A DNA stretch of 64,000 bases, from the NCBI GenBank assembly GCA_050291365.1, contig JBNKJS010000026.1, positions 28,261 through 92,260 on the forward strand. Reading direction: 5' to 3'. The notes beneath the pieces were generated by a model, which worked only from the letters and a program-made list of their open reading frames with translations, made no database searches and had not been told where the DNA came from. The translations under genes were made by a program, and so were the position numbers. Origin of the DNA: JAAGZL01 sp050291365. GTDB lineage: Bacteria > Pseudomonadota > Gammaproteobacteria > Chromatiales > Chromatiaceae. Shown here piece after piece: positions 36,903 through 44,740 of this stretch; the stretch's first letter is position 1; every line of letters begins with the position of its first letter.

Positions 36903-37369
36903 GCAAAGACGCAGCTGTTGATATTGAGATACGTGGAGTTTTGCTTCCGCTGCACGAAGCTCAGCTGTTGTTGCCAAATGCTTCTGTATCAGAGGTAGTG
37001 GGGCTGGAAGAGCTTAGAGTTGTTCCTGATATGCCAGCTTGGTTTTTGGGTATTCAATTATGGCGCGGCCAGGAGATACCGGTAGTGTCATTTGAAGAGT
37101 TGGTTGAGGTTCCTGCAGTGGAGCCTGGTGTTCGCTCCAGAGTAGCTGTATGCAACACCTTAGGCGGCAACCCTAGGCGCCCGTTTATCGGCTTGTTGCT
37201 CACATCCACACCCAGATTAGTAAGGGTTAGAGAAGATGTAGTGGCTCCACAGAGCAACGAGCAGGAGCTGGGGGCTGTGGTTAAACGTCAGGTAATCATC
37301 AACGGGGAAAACGCCTGGATACCGGATATGAACTCCGTTGAGTGGGTGGTGCAAGAAGCTATGTCTTGA
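36899..37369 (+). CDS. chpC: CheW-like adaptor ChpC
   Basis: This 156-residue CheW-domain protein closes the operon and overlaps the chpA stop by 4 bases. It has VLLPLHEAQLLLPNASVSEVVGL at the start (core LPNASVSEVV) and WRGQEIPVVSFEEL in the middle. In Pseudomonas ChpC links additional receptors to ChpA. No chpB methylesterase gene stands between chpA and chpC, unlike in Pseudomonas. Confidence 0.9.
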   Translation: MSKDAAVDIEIRGVLLPLHEAQLLLPNASVSEVVGLEELRVVPDMPAWFLGIQLWRGQEIPVVSFEELVEVPAVEPGVRSRVAVCNTLGGNPRRPFIGLLLTSTPRLVRVREDVVAPQSNEQELGAVVKRQVIINGENAWIPDMNSVEWVVQEAMS

Positions 37370-37438
37370 ACCAGCACATCTCGCCTTGTGGGCTTGCTCC
37401 AAAATTCCGGATACTGGTGAAATATACGGGTTATCTCC

Positions 37439-38170
37439 TTAACGATAATCACCCCAAAGGGTTTGAATTGATGCAATTGCCGCAAGAGGCGCGGTTTCTG
37501 TTCTTAATATCCTCGGTCCCAGTCTTATCCCCTTAAATCCACTCTGTTCTGCAGCAGTAATTTCATGTTCACTAAGGCCGCCCTCAGGCCCCACCAAGAT
37601 ATTTATCCTGCTTACTGGTGTTTCAAGTGAGCCAATGCTGATCTCAGATTTAGGATCCAGCACCAGGCCGGTGCCCTGATGGGGCATGCCAAGCCATTTA
37701 TCTAGCTCTATGGCATTGTTAAGTTGAGGTAGTCTACATCTACCTGTCTGTTCACAGGCAGAGATCATTACCTTGCGCCAGTGTTGTTGACGCTTCTGCA
37801 GTCGCTCGTTGCTTAGTCTTACCACACTATGCTGAGTGAACAGTGGGGTTATCTCATTGACTCCCAGCTCAACAGATTTTTGAATGGCAAGGTCCATTCT
37901 TTCGCCCTTAGATACGGCGATGCAAAGATGTATGTTGAGTGAACTTTCACTCTCTGGGGAAGAGCGGGATACAACCTTGGCCTGGGCCTGTTTTTTAGAT
38001 ATTGATTCCAGTAGGGCAGGGTAGTTACAGCCATCACCATTAAACAGCACCAGATCTGCTCCTGGGCGCAGACGTAGCACCTGAATTAGGTGGCGAGAGG
38101 CATCTGGATTCAGGGTTATATATAGATTTGGCTCAAGAGTCTGATCTGTAAAGATGCGGGATATACGCAT
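37439..38170 (-). CDS. rsmE: 16S rRNA (uracil1498-N3)-methyltransferase RsmE
   Basis: This 243-residue SPOUT methyltransferase modifies U1498 of 16S rRNA. It begins MRISRIFTDQ with a PUA-like domain (HLIQVLRLRPGADLVLFNGDG in segments), followed by the knotted SAM site LVGPEGGLSEHE and LGPRILRTETAPLAA. It converges with chpC and diverges from the phosphofructokinase gene. Confidence 0.95.
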   Translation of the reverse strand: MRISRIFTDQTLEPNLYITLNPDASRHLIQVLRLRPGADLVLFNGDGCNYPALLESISKKQAQAKVVSRSSPESESSLNIHLCIAVSKGERMDLAIQKSVELGVNEITPLFTQHSVVRLSNERLQKRQQHWRKVMISACEQTGRCRLPQLNNAIELDKWLGMPHQGTGLVLDPKSEISIGSLETPVSRINILVGPEGGLSEHEITAAEQSGFKGIRLGPRILRTETAPLAAIASIQTLWGDYR

Positions 38171-38292
38171 GAATTAAGGCCCTGCCCGTCATTGTAAAAT
38201 CTAAAGTAATAATTCCGTAACGATGGAATGAAGTGATCTATGCTATTAACATAGTAATAAATTACAAGCAGATAGTATTACAGGAACAATAA

Positions 38293-39414
38293 ATGGCAAA
38301 ACATATCGGAATATTGACTGCCGGGGGTGATAGCCCAGGTCTTAACGCCGCAATAAGAGGTGTCTGCAAGAGTGCCCATAATAAATATGGTATGAATATC
38401 ATTGGCTTCCGCGATGGATTTAGGGGGCTGATGGAGAATCGTTTCATCCGTATAGATAGCGATGTGGTTTCAGGTGTTTTATCCATAGGCGGGACCATAC
38501 TTGGCACCAGCAGGGATAAGCCACACCGGATGATGGTTGGTGGCAAGATGCAGGACATGACAGATGTCATAGTGGAAAACTACCACGACAATCACCTGGA
38601 TGCTTTGATCTGTCTAGGGGGTGGAGGAACCCAGAAGAACGCCTTGCGCCTGAAAGAGAAGGGCCTGAATATTATTACCCTACCCAAGACCATTGACCGG
38701 GATGTGTCACAGACAGATAGCACTTTTGGTTTCGATACCGCTCTTGGTATAGCAACCGAAGCCATTGATAGGCTTCATAGCACAGCACACAGTCATCACA
38801 GAATTATCGTAGTCGAGATCATGGGGCATAAAACTGGCTGGTTGGCCTTGGGCTCCGGTATAGCCGGCGGAGCTGATGTGATCTTGGTTCCAGAGATACC
38901 ATATGATGTTGATTCAATTTCCGAAGCGATTCTGGCGCGGGTACAAAATGGTAAGAAATTCAGCATAGTGGCTATGTCAGAAGGGGCTATGTCCCTGGAA
39001 CAGGCAAAGGCCATCGCTGTTGCTGAACAGAAGAAGGGTAAGGCCGAAGACAAGGAGGAGAGAAAAAAGGCGAAAGAAGAGGTGAGCAGGATTTACCGGC
39101 AATACACAGACAGGACTCTTGAGCTATCACGTCAGTTGGAGGAGATGACCGGGCTTGAGTCGCGCATAACCATACTGGGTCATCTGCAGCGCGGTGGAAC
39201 ACCATCTGCGGCAGACAGACTCCTTGCAAGTACCTTGGGTGCGGCTGTTGCAGATCTGGTTGAAGAAGAGCATTTTGGTGTTATGGTGGCGCTGCGGGGC
39301 AACAGGCCGGTGCCAGTGCCGCTGGAAGAGGTGGCAGGTGTTCGTCGTGTTATACCTTTAGATCATCCTTGGATAAATACCGCCCGACATTTGGGAGTAT
39401 GTCTGGGGGACTAA
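38293..39414 (+). CDS. pfkA: 6-phosphofructokinase, group with G104/K124-type signature
   Basis: This 373-residue enzyme phosphorylates fructose-6-P. Motifs are AGGDSPGLNAAIRG (11-23), GGGGT (109-113) and LPKTIDRD (130-137), with the catalytic Asp135. By E. coli numbering Gly112 equals Gly104, which points to ATP, while Lys132 equals position 124, which is lysine in pyrophosphate-dependent and clade-X enzymes. Asp103, which helps bind Mg-ATP, is glycine (Gly111). A charged insertion lies at about 240-280. The phosphoryl donor is therefore uncertain. It stands alone, with ACAGGAAC ahead of the ATG. Confidence 0.88.
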   Translation: MAKHIGILTAGGDSPGLNAAIRGVCKSAHNKYGMNIIGFRDGFRGLMENRFIRIDSDVVSGVLSIGGTILGTSRDKPHRMMVGGKMQDMTDVIVENYHDNHLDALICLGGGGTQKNALRLKEKGLNIITLPKTIDRDVSQTDSTFGFDTALGIATEAIDRLHSTAHSHHRIIVVEIMGHKTGWLALGSGIAGGADVILVPEIPYDVDSISEAILARVQNGKKFSIVAMSEGAMSLEQAKAIAVAEQKKGKAEDKEERKKAKEEVSRIYRQYTDRTLELSRQLEEMTGLESRITILGHLQRGGTPSAADRLLASTLGAAVADLVEEEHFGVMVALRGNRPVPVPLEEVAGVRRVIPLDHPWINTARHLGVCLGD

Positions 39415-39513
39415 TCATAGGATGATAACCATAGCTTTAGATATCTATGGTACCCTGATCAACTATTGTGCTGTGATGACGACTTTCAGTACTTAACGCC
39501 ATAGAGCTATCGC

Positions 39514-39783
39514 ATGAAAATACTTATACGTAACCTTGCCCGCACCACTACAGACAGTACCCTACGGGAAATGTTCGAAGCCTATGGGAAAGTGCAGTAC
39601 TGCACTCTGGTGATGGACAAAAAGAGTGGGGTATCCAAAGGCTTTGGTTTTGTCGAGATGCCCAAGCAGGGTGAAGCCAAGGCCGCGATAAAGTCTCTAA
39701 ATGGCAAGGATGTAGACGGTAACAGGATTCGTGTGAAAAAGGCCGAGTCGAAGCCAGATGTGAAGAGTAGTAGTTCTGAATGA
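39514..39783 (+). CDS. RNA-recognition-motif protein
   Basis: This 89-residue protein is a single RRM with RNP2 ILIRNL at residues 3-8 and RNP1 KGFGFVEM near residue 44-51, followed by a lysine/serine tail. Such small RRM proteins in bacteria resemble cyanobacterial cold-responsive Rbp proteins and bind single-stranded RNA; their targets are mostly unknown. The leader of about 99 bases has no strong Shine-Dalgarno sequence, which could allow temperature or RNA-structure control. Confidence 0.9.
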   Translation: MKILIRNLARTTTDSTLREMFEAYGKVQYCTLVMDKKSGVSKGFGFVEMPKQGEAKAAIKSLNGKDVDGNRIRVKKAESKPDVKSSSSE

Positions 39784-39893
39784 TAATATAATTCCAGTTC
39801 TGGTGCCGCCTCACTATGGGTACAAAAAGCTGTTTGTGACGCGCATATCCAGTAATAAATATCATGATAATTTCCTAAATAGTGAGAACGGAC

Positions 39894-40652
39894 ATGCGTA
39901 GTAAGAGTGGTTACCTTGGGTTTGCAATGGCGGTGACCATGGGATTGGCCTCCAGCATTGGCCATGCTGGCATTGGTGATTTGCTAAAACAGGCAGATGA
40001 CCTGCTCAATAAACACTCCAGCTCTGCATCATCCTCATCCTCTTTATCAGATTCACGCATCAATGCCGGTCTTAAACAGGCGTTGAGTATAGGGGCCGAG
40101 CGCGCCATTGCCTTACTAGGTGCGCGTGGAGGTTTCCTCAATGACAAATCAGTACGTATCCCCCTTCCCGGTATGCTGGAATCAGTCGGCAAGGGCCTGC
40201 GTGCAATGGGGCAGGGTAAATACGTCGATCAATTCGAGACCACAGTAAATCGCGCAGCGGAAGAGGCGATCCCCAAGACGCTGCAAATTGTTAAAGAAAC
40301 AGTTACCAACATGACCCTGGAAGATGTGCGCGGCATCCTCAGCGGAGGAGATGATGCAGCAACCAGATTTTTGCAGAAACGTGCAGGTGGCACATTGCAC
40401 AGTATTATCAAGCCCATTGTGGCCAGAGCGACCGACAACTCCGGCGCTACAGCGGCTTATAAAAAACTTAAGGGCAAAGCAGACAAAACACTTGGCGGTT
40501 TTCTCAATACAGAATCAGTCGATCTGGATGATTATGTAACCAGCAAGACCCTGGATGGTCTGTTCCTGAAACTGGCGTCTGAAGAGAAAAAGATCAGGGA
40601 AAATCCCATGGCCAGAACTACAGATCTGTTGAAGCAGGTGTTTGAGGATTGA
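39894..40652 (+). CDS. DUF4197 family exported protein
   Basis: This 252-residue protein has a signal peptide (GYLGFAMAVTMGLASSIGHA, ending near residue 25), a serine-rich stretch (SSSASSSSSLSD) and the DUF4197 domain with INAGLKQALSIGAERAIALL, IPLPGMLESVGKGLRAMG and MNRAAEEA-like NRAAEEAIPKT. The function is unknown. I chose ATG 39894 because it gives the better signal peptide; a GTG at 39882 is in frame. A repeat element follows 21 bases after the stop. Confidence 0.85.
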   Translation: MRSKSGYLGFAMAVTMGLASSIGHAGIGDLLKQADDLLNKHSSSASSSSSLSDSRINAGLKQALSIGAERAIALLGARGGFLNDKSVRIPLPGMLESVGKGLRAMGQGKYVDQFETTVNRAAEEAIPKTLQIVKETVTNMTLEDVRGILSGGDDAATRFLQKRAGGTLHSIIKPIVARATDNSGATAAYKKLKGKADKTLGGFLNTESVDLDDYVTSKTLDGLFLKLASEEKKIRENPMARTTDLLKQVFED

Positions 40653-40673
40653 TGTCTGTATTATGTTTTCAAG

Positions 40674-40815
40674 TATGAGAGTCTCTTTTCAATGGGTCCT
40701 TCCGGCGGATGCCGGAATCTAGTTGGTTGTTTGCTCTGGATGCCGGATCAAGTCCGGCATGACGGAGTGATAGTTTTACGAATTCGCGACCAAGCGGCGG
40801 GATGAGGCTCTCATA
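40674..40815. repeat. MITE-like 142-bp element with 12-bp terminal inverted repeats and internal palindromes
   Basis: The ends TATGAGAGTCTC (40674-40685) and GAGGCTCTCATA (40804-40815) are inverted copies with one mismatch. Inside lie TGCCGGAATCTAG and the palindrome TGCCGGATCAAGTCCGGCA at 40741-40759. Similar GCCGG palindromes are common dispersed repeats in many Proteobacteria. No coding frame is present. A bidirectional terminator follows immediately. Confidence 0.65.
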
Positions 40816-40821
40816 AAGTAA

Positions 40822-40850
40822 AAAGCCAGAGTCGGTATGACTCTGGCTTT
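40822..40850. terminator. Bidirectional intrinsic terminator between DUF4197 gene and metF
   Basis: AAAGCCAGAGTC (40822-40833) pairs perfectly with GACTCTGGCTTT (40839-40850) around a GGTAT loop. Runs of A before and T after the stem serve both strands. It lies between convergent genes. Confidence 0.88.
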
Positions 40851-40878
40851 TCTTTGACTTACTGAACCTATTTGTTAT

Positions 40879-41736
40879 TTATGTCTTAGACGACAATCCC
40901 AGGTTTTTCCACAGCGCAAGAGTCAACTCAGCCTGATTCATGGTGTAGAAATGCAGGCCGGGTGCTCCTTGATCTAGTAGTCTCTGACACATCTCTGTGA
41001 CCACTTCCAGGCCGAAGGCGCGGATGCTTTCCAGATCATCATCAAACTCTTCCAGACGTTTGCGCAGCCAGCGTGGGATCTCTGCACCACACGCATCAGA
41101 GAAGCGAGCCAGTTGGGCGTAGTTATTTATAGGCATGATGCCAGGAACAATGGGAATATCCATTCCCAGCTTTTCGCAGCTATCAATAAAATTAAAATAA
41201 GAGTCGGCGTTGTAGAAGTATTGGGTGATTGCTCCGTTGGCGCCGGCATCTACCTTGCGCTTAAAGTTATCCAAATCGGTTTTAGCGTTGGGTGCCTGTG
41301 GATGAAACTCCGGGTACGCCGCTACTTCAAGGTGAAAGTGGTCTCCAGTCTCGGCACGGATAAATTCAACCAGTTCATTGGCGTAAGGGAAGTCTCCGGT
41401 GTCGCCCATTCCGGAAGGCATGTCACCACGCAGGGCTACTAGCCGCCTGATGCCCTGGTTCTGGTAGTTCTGTAATAGTTCCCGTATCTCCTCCTTGTGT
41501 AGACCGATGCAGGATAGATGCGGCGCAGTTTCGATACCTTCACCACGCAGCCAGTCAACGGTTTCCAGGGTGCGATCACGGGTCGATCCGCCGGCGCCAT
41601 AGGTGACCGAGAAGTAGAGCGGGTTTACCTCAGTCATCTGGCGCGCTGCTATCTGCAGCTTCTTCATACCCTCATCGGTCTTGGGTGGGAAGAGCTCAAA
41701 GCTGAATGTGGGTTTGTGTTTTCTTTGTGATTTCAT
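40879..41736 (-). CDS. metF: Methylenetetrahydrofolate reductase
   Basis: This 285-residue flavoenzyme makes 5-methyl-THF for methionine synthesis. Motifs include FSFELFPPKTDEG near the N-terminus, YGAGGSTRDRTLE and GVPGIMPINNY-like IVPGIMPINNYAQL. I chose ATG 41736; a longer frame opens with TTG at 41778 inside a strong hairpin and is unlikely. No good Shine-Dalgarno sequence precedes it. It follows ahcY on the same strand and is probably under the same SAH riboswitch control. Confidence 0.93.
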   Translation of the reverse strand: MKSQRKHKPTFSFELFPPKTDEGMKKLQIAARQMTEVNPLYFSVTYGAGGSTRDRTLETVDWLRGEGIETAPHLSCIGLHKEEIRELLQNYQNQGIRRLVALRGDMPSGMGDTGDFPYANELVEFIRAETGDHFHLEVAAYPEFHPQAPNAKTDLDNFKRKVDAGANGAITQYFYNADSYFNFIDSCEKLGMDIPIVPGIMPINNYAQLARFSDACGAEIPRWLRKRLEEFDDDLESIRAFGLEVVTEMCQRLLDQGAPGLHFYTMNQAELTLALWKNLGLSSKT

Positions 41737-41769
41737 AGGCAACATGGCCAAGTTAACAGTTTCATGGAA

Positions 41770-41803
41770 GCAGGCCAAGGTTAATCTATTAGCCTTGGCC
41801 TGC
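41770..41803 (-). other. Hairpin between ahcY and metF
   Basis: GCAGGCCAAGG (41770-41780) and CCTTGGCCTGC (41793-41803) form a perfect 11-bp stem with a 12-base loop. No T-run follows on the minus strand, so it is not a standard terminator. It could stabilise the ahcY mRNA end or lower metF expression. Confidence 0.7.
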
Positions 41804-41816
41804 TAACACTGGATAC

Positions 41817-43232
41817 TTAATAGCGGTAGTGTTCCGGCTTGTAAGGCCCTTCTACCGGTACGTCTATATAATCAGCCTGGTCTTGCCGCAGAGTTGTCAG
41901 CTTTGCGCCGATCTTTCCCAGATGCAGGCGGGCAACCTCCTCGTCTAACTTCTTGGGCAGAGTATAGACTTTGTTCTCATATTCATTTGTTGAGTTCCAG
42001 ATCTCCATCTGGGCCAGAGTCTGGTTGGTGAAGCTGTTGGACATCACAAAGCTGGGATGGCCGGTGGCGCAACCCAGGTTTACCAGGCGTCCTTCCGCCA
42101 GCAGGATGACACGCTTGCCGTCAGGGAAGATGATGTGATCTACCTGAGGCTTGATGTTCTCCCACTGATACTTTTTCAGGCTGGCTACGTCGATTTCGTT
42201 ATCAAAGTGACCGATGTTGCAGACGATGGACTGGTCCTTCATCGCTGCAATGTGGTCATGGGTAATGACGTGGAAGTTGCCGGTAGTGGTAACGAAGATG
42301 TCGGCTTGAGAGCAGGCGTCATTCATATCCACAACCCGGTAACCTTCCATTGCGGCCTGTAGGGCACAGATCGGGTCGATTTCGGTAACCCATACGGTAG
42401 CACCCAGACCCTTCAGGGATTGAGCGCAGCCCTTGCCAACATCTCCATAGCCCAGCACCAGGGCTATTTTGCCGGCGATCATTACGTCTGTCGCACGTTT
42501 GATGCCGTCCACCAGGGATTCACGACAGCCGTAGAGGTTGTCGAATTTTGACTTGGTGACTGAGTCGTTAACATTAATAGCAGGAAAAGGCAGGTCACCG
42601 GCGGCTGCCATCTGGTACAGGCGATGTACGCCTGTGGTGGTCTCCTCGGTAACACCGCGTATGTTCTTCAGCTTTTCCGAGTACCAGCTTGGCTGTTCGG
42701 CCAGATGCGCCTTGATGGCGGCGTAGAGCACCTCTTCCTCTTCACTGGTCGGTTTGTCCAACACGCTGATGTCCTTTTCTGCCTTGCTGCCCAGGATCAG
42801 CAGCAGGGTAGCGTCACCACCGTCGTCCAGGATCATGTTCGGTGAACCACCATCGGCCCACTCCATAATCTTGTGGGTGTACTGCCAGTACTCTTCCAGG
42901 GTCTCGCCCTTGTAGGCATAGACCGGGATGCCCTGGTCAGCAATGGCCGCGGCCGCGTGGTCTTGGGTGGAGAAGATGTTGCAAGATGCCCAGCGCACCT
43001 CGGCACCCAGTTTCACCAGGGTCTCGATCAGTACGGCGGTCTGGATGGTCATGTGTAGACTACCAGCTATGCGGGCACCTTTTAGGGGTTTCTCATCGCC
43101 GTACTTCTCTTGCAGGGCCATCAGGCCAGGCATCTCAGTTTCGGCAATAGCTATCTCTTTGTGTCCCCACTCGGCGAGAGAGAGATCAGCTACTTTGAAG
43201 TCGGTAAAGGATTGGTCAACTACAGCGTTCAT
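41817..43232 (-). CDS. ahcY: Adenosylhomocysteinase
   Basis: This 471-residue enzyme hydrolyses S-adenosylhomocysteine to adenosine and homocysteine. Motifs include CNIFSTQDHAAAAIAD, the NAD-binding segment LVLGYGDVGKGCAQSL and the C-terminal YKPEHYRY. The length matches the bacterial form with the 40-residue insertion. It is preceded by an SAH riboswitch and CTGGAGA Shine-Dalgarno, and followed by metF. Confidence 0.97.
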   Translation of the reverse strand: MNAVVDQSFTDFKVADLSLAEWGHKEIAIAETEMPGLMALQEKYGDEKPLKGARIAGSLHMTIQTAVLIETLVKLGAEVRWASCNIFSTQDHAAAAIADQGIPVYAYKGETLEEYWQYTHKIMEWADGGSPNMILDDGGDATLLLILGSKAEKDISVLDKPTSEEEEVLYAAIKAHLAEQPSWYSEKLKNIRGVTEETTTGVHRLYQMAAAGDLPFPAINVNDSVTKSKFDNLYGCRESLVDGIKRATDVMIAGKIALVLGYGDVGKGCAQSLKGLGATVWVTEIDPICALQAAMEGYRVVDMNDACSQADIFVTTTGNFHVITHDHIAAMKDQSIVCNIGHFDNEIDVASLKKYQWENIKPQVDHIIFPDGKRVILLAEGRLVNLGCATGHPSFVMSNSFTNQTLAQMEIWNSTNEYENKVYTLPKKLDEEVARLHLGKIGAKLTTLRQDQADYIDVPVEGPYKPEHYRY

Positions 43233-43249
43233 GGTTTATCTCCAGGAAA

Positions 43250-43326
43250 GCCAAGCGCGGTTTGAAAAGGAGTCCTCCCCAAGCCTGGCAGAAACCCGGG
43301 TTTCTGTTGCAGCGCTTCTTGGGGAG
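43250..43326 (-). ncRNA. S-adenosylhomocysteine (SAH) riboswitch
   Basis: Read on the minus strand, CTCCCCAAG (43326-43318) pairs with CTTGGGGAG (43283-43275) to form P1. Between them lie the conserved AAGCGCTGCAAC (43317-43306), a hairpin AGAAACCCGGGTTTCT and the conserved GCCAGG (43289-43284). GCGCTT at 43258-43253 can pair with AAGCGC to form the pseudoknot. This is the layout of the known SAH riboswitch, an ON switch that raises ahcY when SAH builds up. The Shine-Dalgarno sequence lies about 10 bases further down. Confidence 0.93.
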
Positions 43327-43359
43327 GGTTGAGTTTTCTATATAGTTTGGTTCAGTATT

Positions 43360-44526
43360 CTACAGTCCAGCAGCATCTCTCAAGATGTCTGCCTTGTCGG
43401 TGCGCTCCCAGGTGAAGCTGTCCTCATCACGGCCAAAGTGACCGTAGGCGGCAGTCTTCAGGTAGATCGGACGCAGCAGATCCAGCATGGTGATCAGGCC
43501 CTTTGGGCGCAGATCGAAGTGTTCGCGCACCAGCTTAACCAGTTCGGCATCATCAATCTTGCCGGTGCCGAAGGTGTCCACGCTTATGGATGTTGGCTCG
43601 GCCACACCTATAGCGTAGGAGACCTGGATCTCACAGCGATCAGCCAGACCGGCAGCTACGATGTTCTTGGCTACATAGCGGCTAGCGTAGGCGGCGGAAC
43701 GGTCAACCTTGGAGGGATCCTTGCCGGAGAAGGCGCCGCCACCGTGGCGCGCCATACCACCGTAGGTATCAACGATAATCTTGCGACCGGTAAGTCCGCA
43801 GTCGCCTACAGGCCCGCCGATTACAAAACGTCCGGTGGGATTTATGTGGATCTTGTCCGCTGGGCACTGGTCCAACCACTCGGCCGGTAGTACCGGCTTG
43901 ATGATCTCGTCCATTACCGCTTCGTGCAGGGCCTTTTCAGATATATCAGGATCATGCTGGGTAGAGAGTACCACCGCGTTTATTCCAACTGGCTTGTTGT
44001 CCTCATAATGGAACGAGAGCTGGCTCTTGGCATCCGGACGCAGCCATGGCAGGGTGCCGGCCTTGCGTACTTCGGACTGGCGCTTTACCAGACGATGGGC
44101 ATAGGTGATCGGTGCTGGCATCAGCACATCGGTCTCATTACAGGCGTAGCCAAACATCAGTCCCTGGTCGCCTGCGCCCTGTTCGTGGTCACTGGTCTCA
44201 TCCACGCCCATGGCGATATCTGCAGACTGTTTGCCGATGGCGGAGATTACGGCGCATGTGTTTGCGTCAAAGCCTACATCACAGTGGTTATAGCCGATAT
44301 CGTCCACTACCTTGCGCACCAGTTCTTCTGTATCCACCCAGGCGTTGGTGGTGACTTCGCCGGCCAGAATGACCATGCCGGTCTTGACCATGGTTTCGCA
44401 GGCTATACGTGAGCGCGGGTCTTCTGCGAGCAGGGCGTCTACTACTGCATCCGAGATTTGATCCGCAACCTTGTCCGGATGGCCTTCGGAGACAGATTCT
44501 GAGGTAAAGATAAAGTCTTTTGGCAT
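43360..44526 (-). CDS. metK: S-adenosylmethionine synthetase
   Basis: This 388-residue enzyme makes SAM from methionine and ATP. Signatures are EGHPDKVADQISDAVVDALL, GAGDQGLMFGYA and the P-loop-like GGGAFSGKDPSKVDRSAAY. It lies upstream of ahcY and metF on the same strand; the SAH riboswitch falls in the 127-base gap between metK and ahcY, so metK itself escapes the switch. It is divergent from the thioredoxin-like gene. Confidence 0.97.
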   Translation of the reverse strand: MPKDFIFTSESVSEGHPDKVADQISDAVVDALLAEDPRSRIACETMVKTGMVILAGEVTTNAWVDTEELVRKVVDDIGYNHCDVGFDANTCAVISAIGKQSADIAMGVDETSDHEQGAGDQGLMFGYACNETDVLMPAPITYAHRLVKRQSEVRKAGTLPWLRPDAKSQLSFHYEDNKPVGINAVVLSTQHDPDISEKALHEAVMDEIIKPVLPAEWLDQCPADKIHINPTGRFVIGGPVGDCGLTGRKIIVDTYGGMARHGGGAFSGKDPSKVDRSAAYASRYVAKNIVAAGLADRCEIQVSYAIGVAEPTSISVDTFGTGKIDDAELVKLVREHFDLRPKGLITMLDLLRPIYLKTAAYGHFGRDEDSFTWERTDKADILRDAAGL

Positions 44527-44617
44527 GGTCTTATTTTAATCCATTTGAATATAACTGCCGCATAAAGCGGCCATTTAGAGTCGAAAAATAGTGCGCGACC
44601 CGCAAAATAAACGCAGG

Positions 44618-44623
44618 ATTATA
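44618..44623 (-). promoter_or_regulatory. Candidate -10 element of metK
   Basis: A perfect TATAAT reads leftward at 44623-44618, about 92 bases ahead of the metK start. No good -35 hexamer is found at 16-18 bases, so the assignment is tentative. Confidence 0.35.
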
Positions 44624-44740
44624 CTATCCAACCAGAAGATTTGCATATATAGATCCGTCATTTTGACACTATTGTATTCTGTATCTGTTCCAAAGGGGCT
44701 ACCATACCCAGTTCTATCATCGAAATCAGAGGATAAAGTC

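Noticed and set aside
39430..39455. CCATAG/CTATGG hairpin after the phosphofructokinase gene as a terminator
   Set aside because: The stem is only 6 bp, AT-rich and without a T-run.
41737..41778. TTG start for metF
   Set aside because: The TTG falls inside the ahcY-metF hairpin and the added residues do not match the family.
44591..44740. N-terminal extension of the thioredoxin-like gene
   Set aside because: The extra 50 codons run through the metK promoter region and lack thioredoxin-fold similarity; a GTG with AGAGG upstream at 44741 is better.
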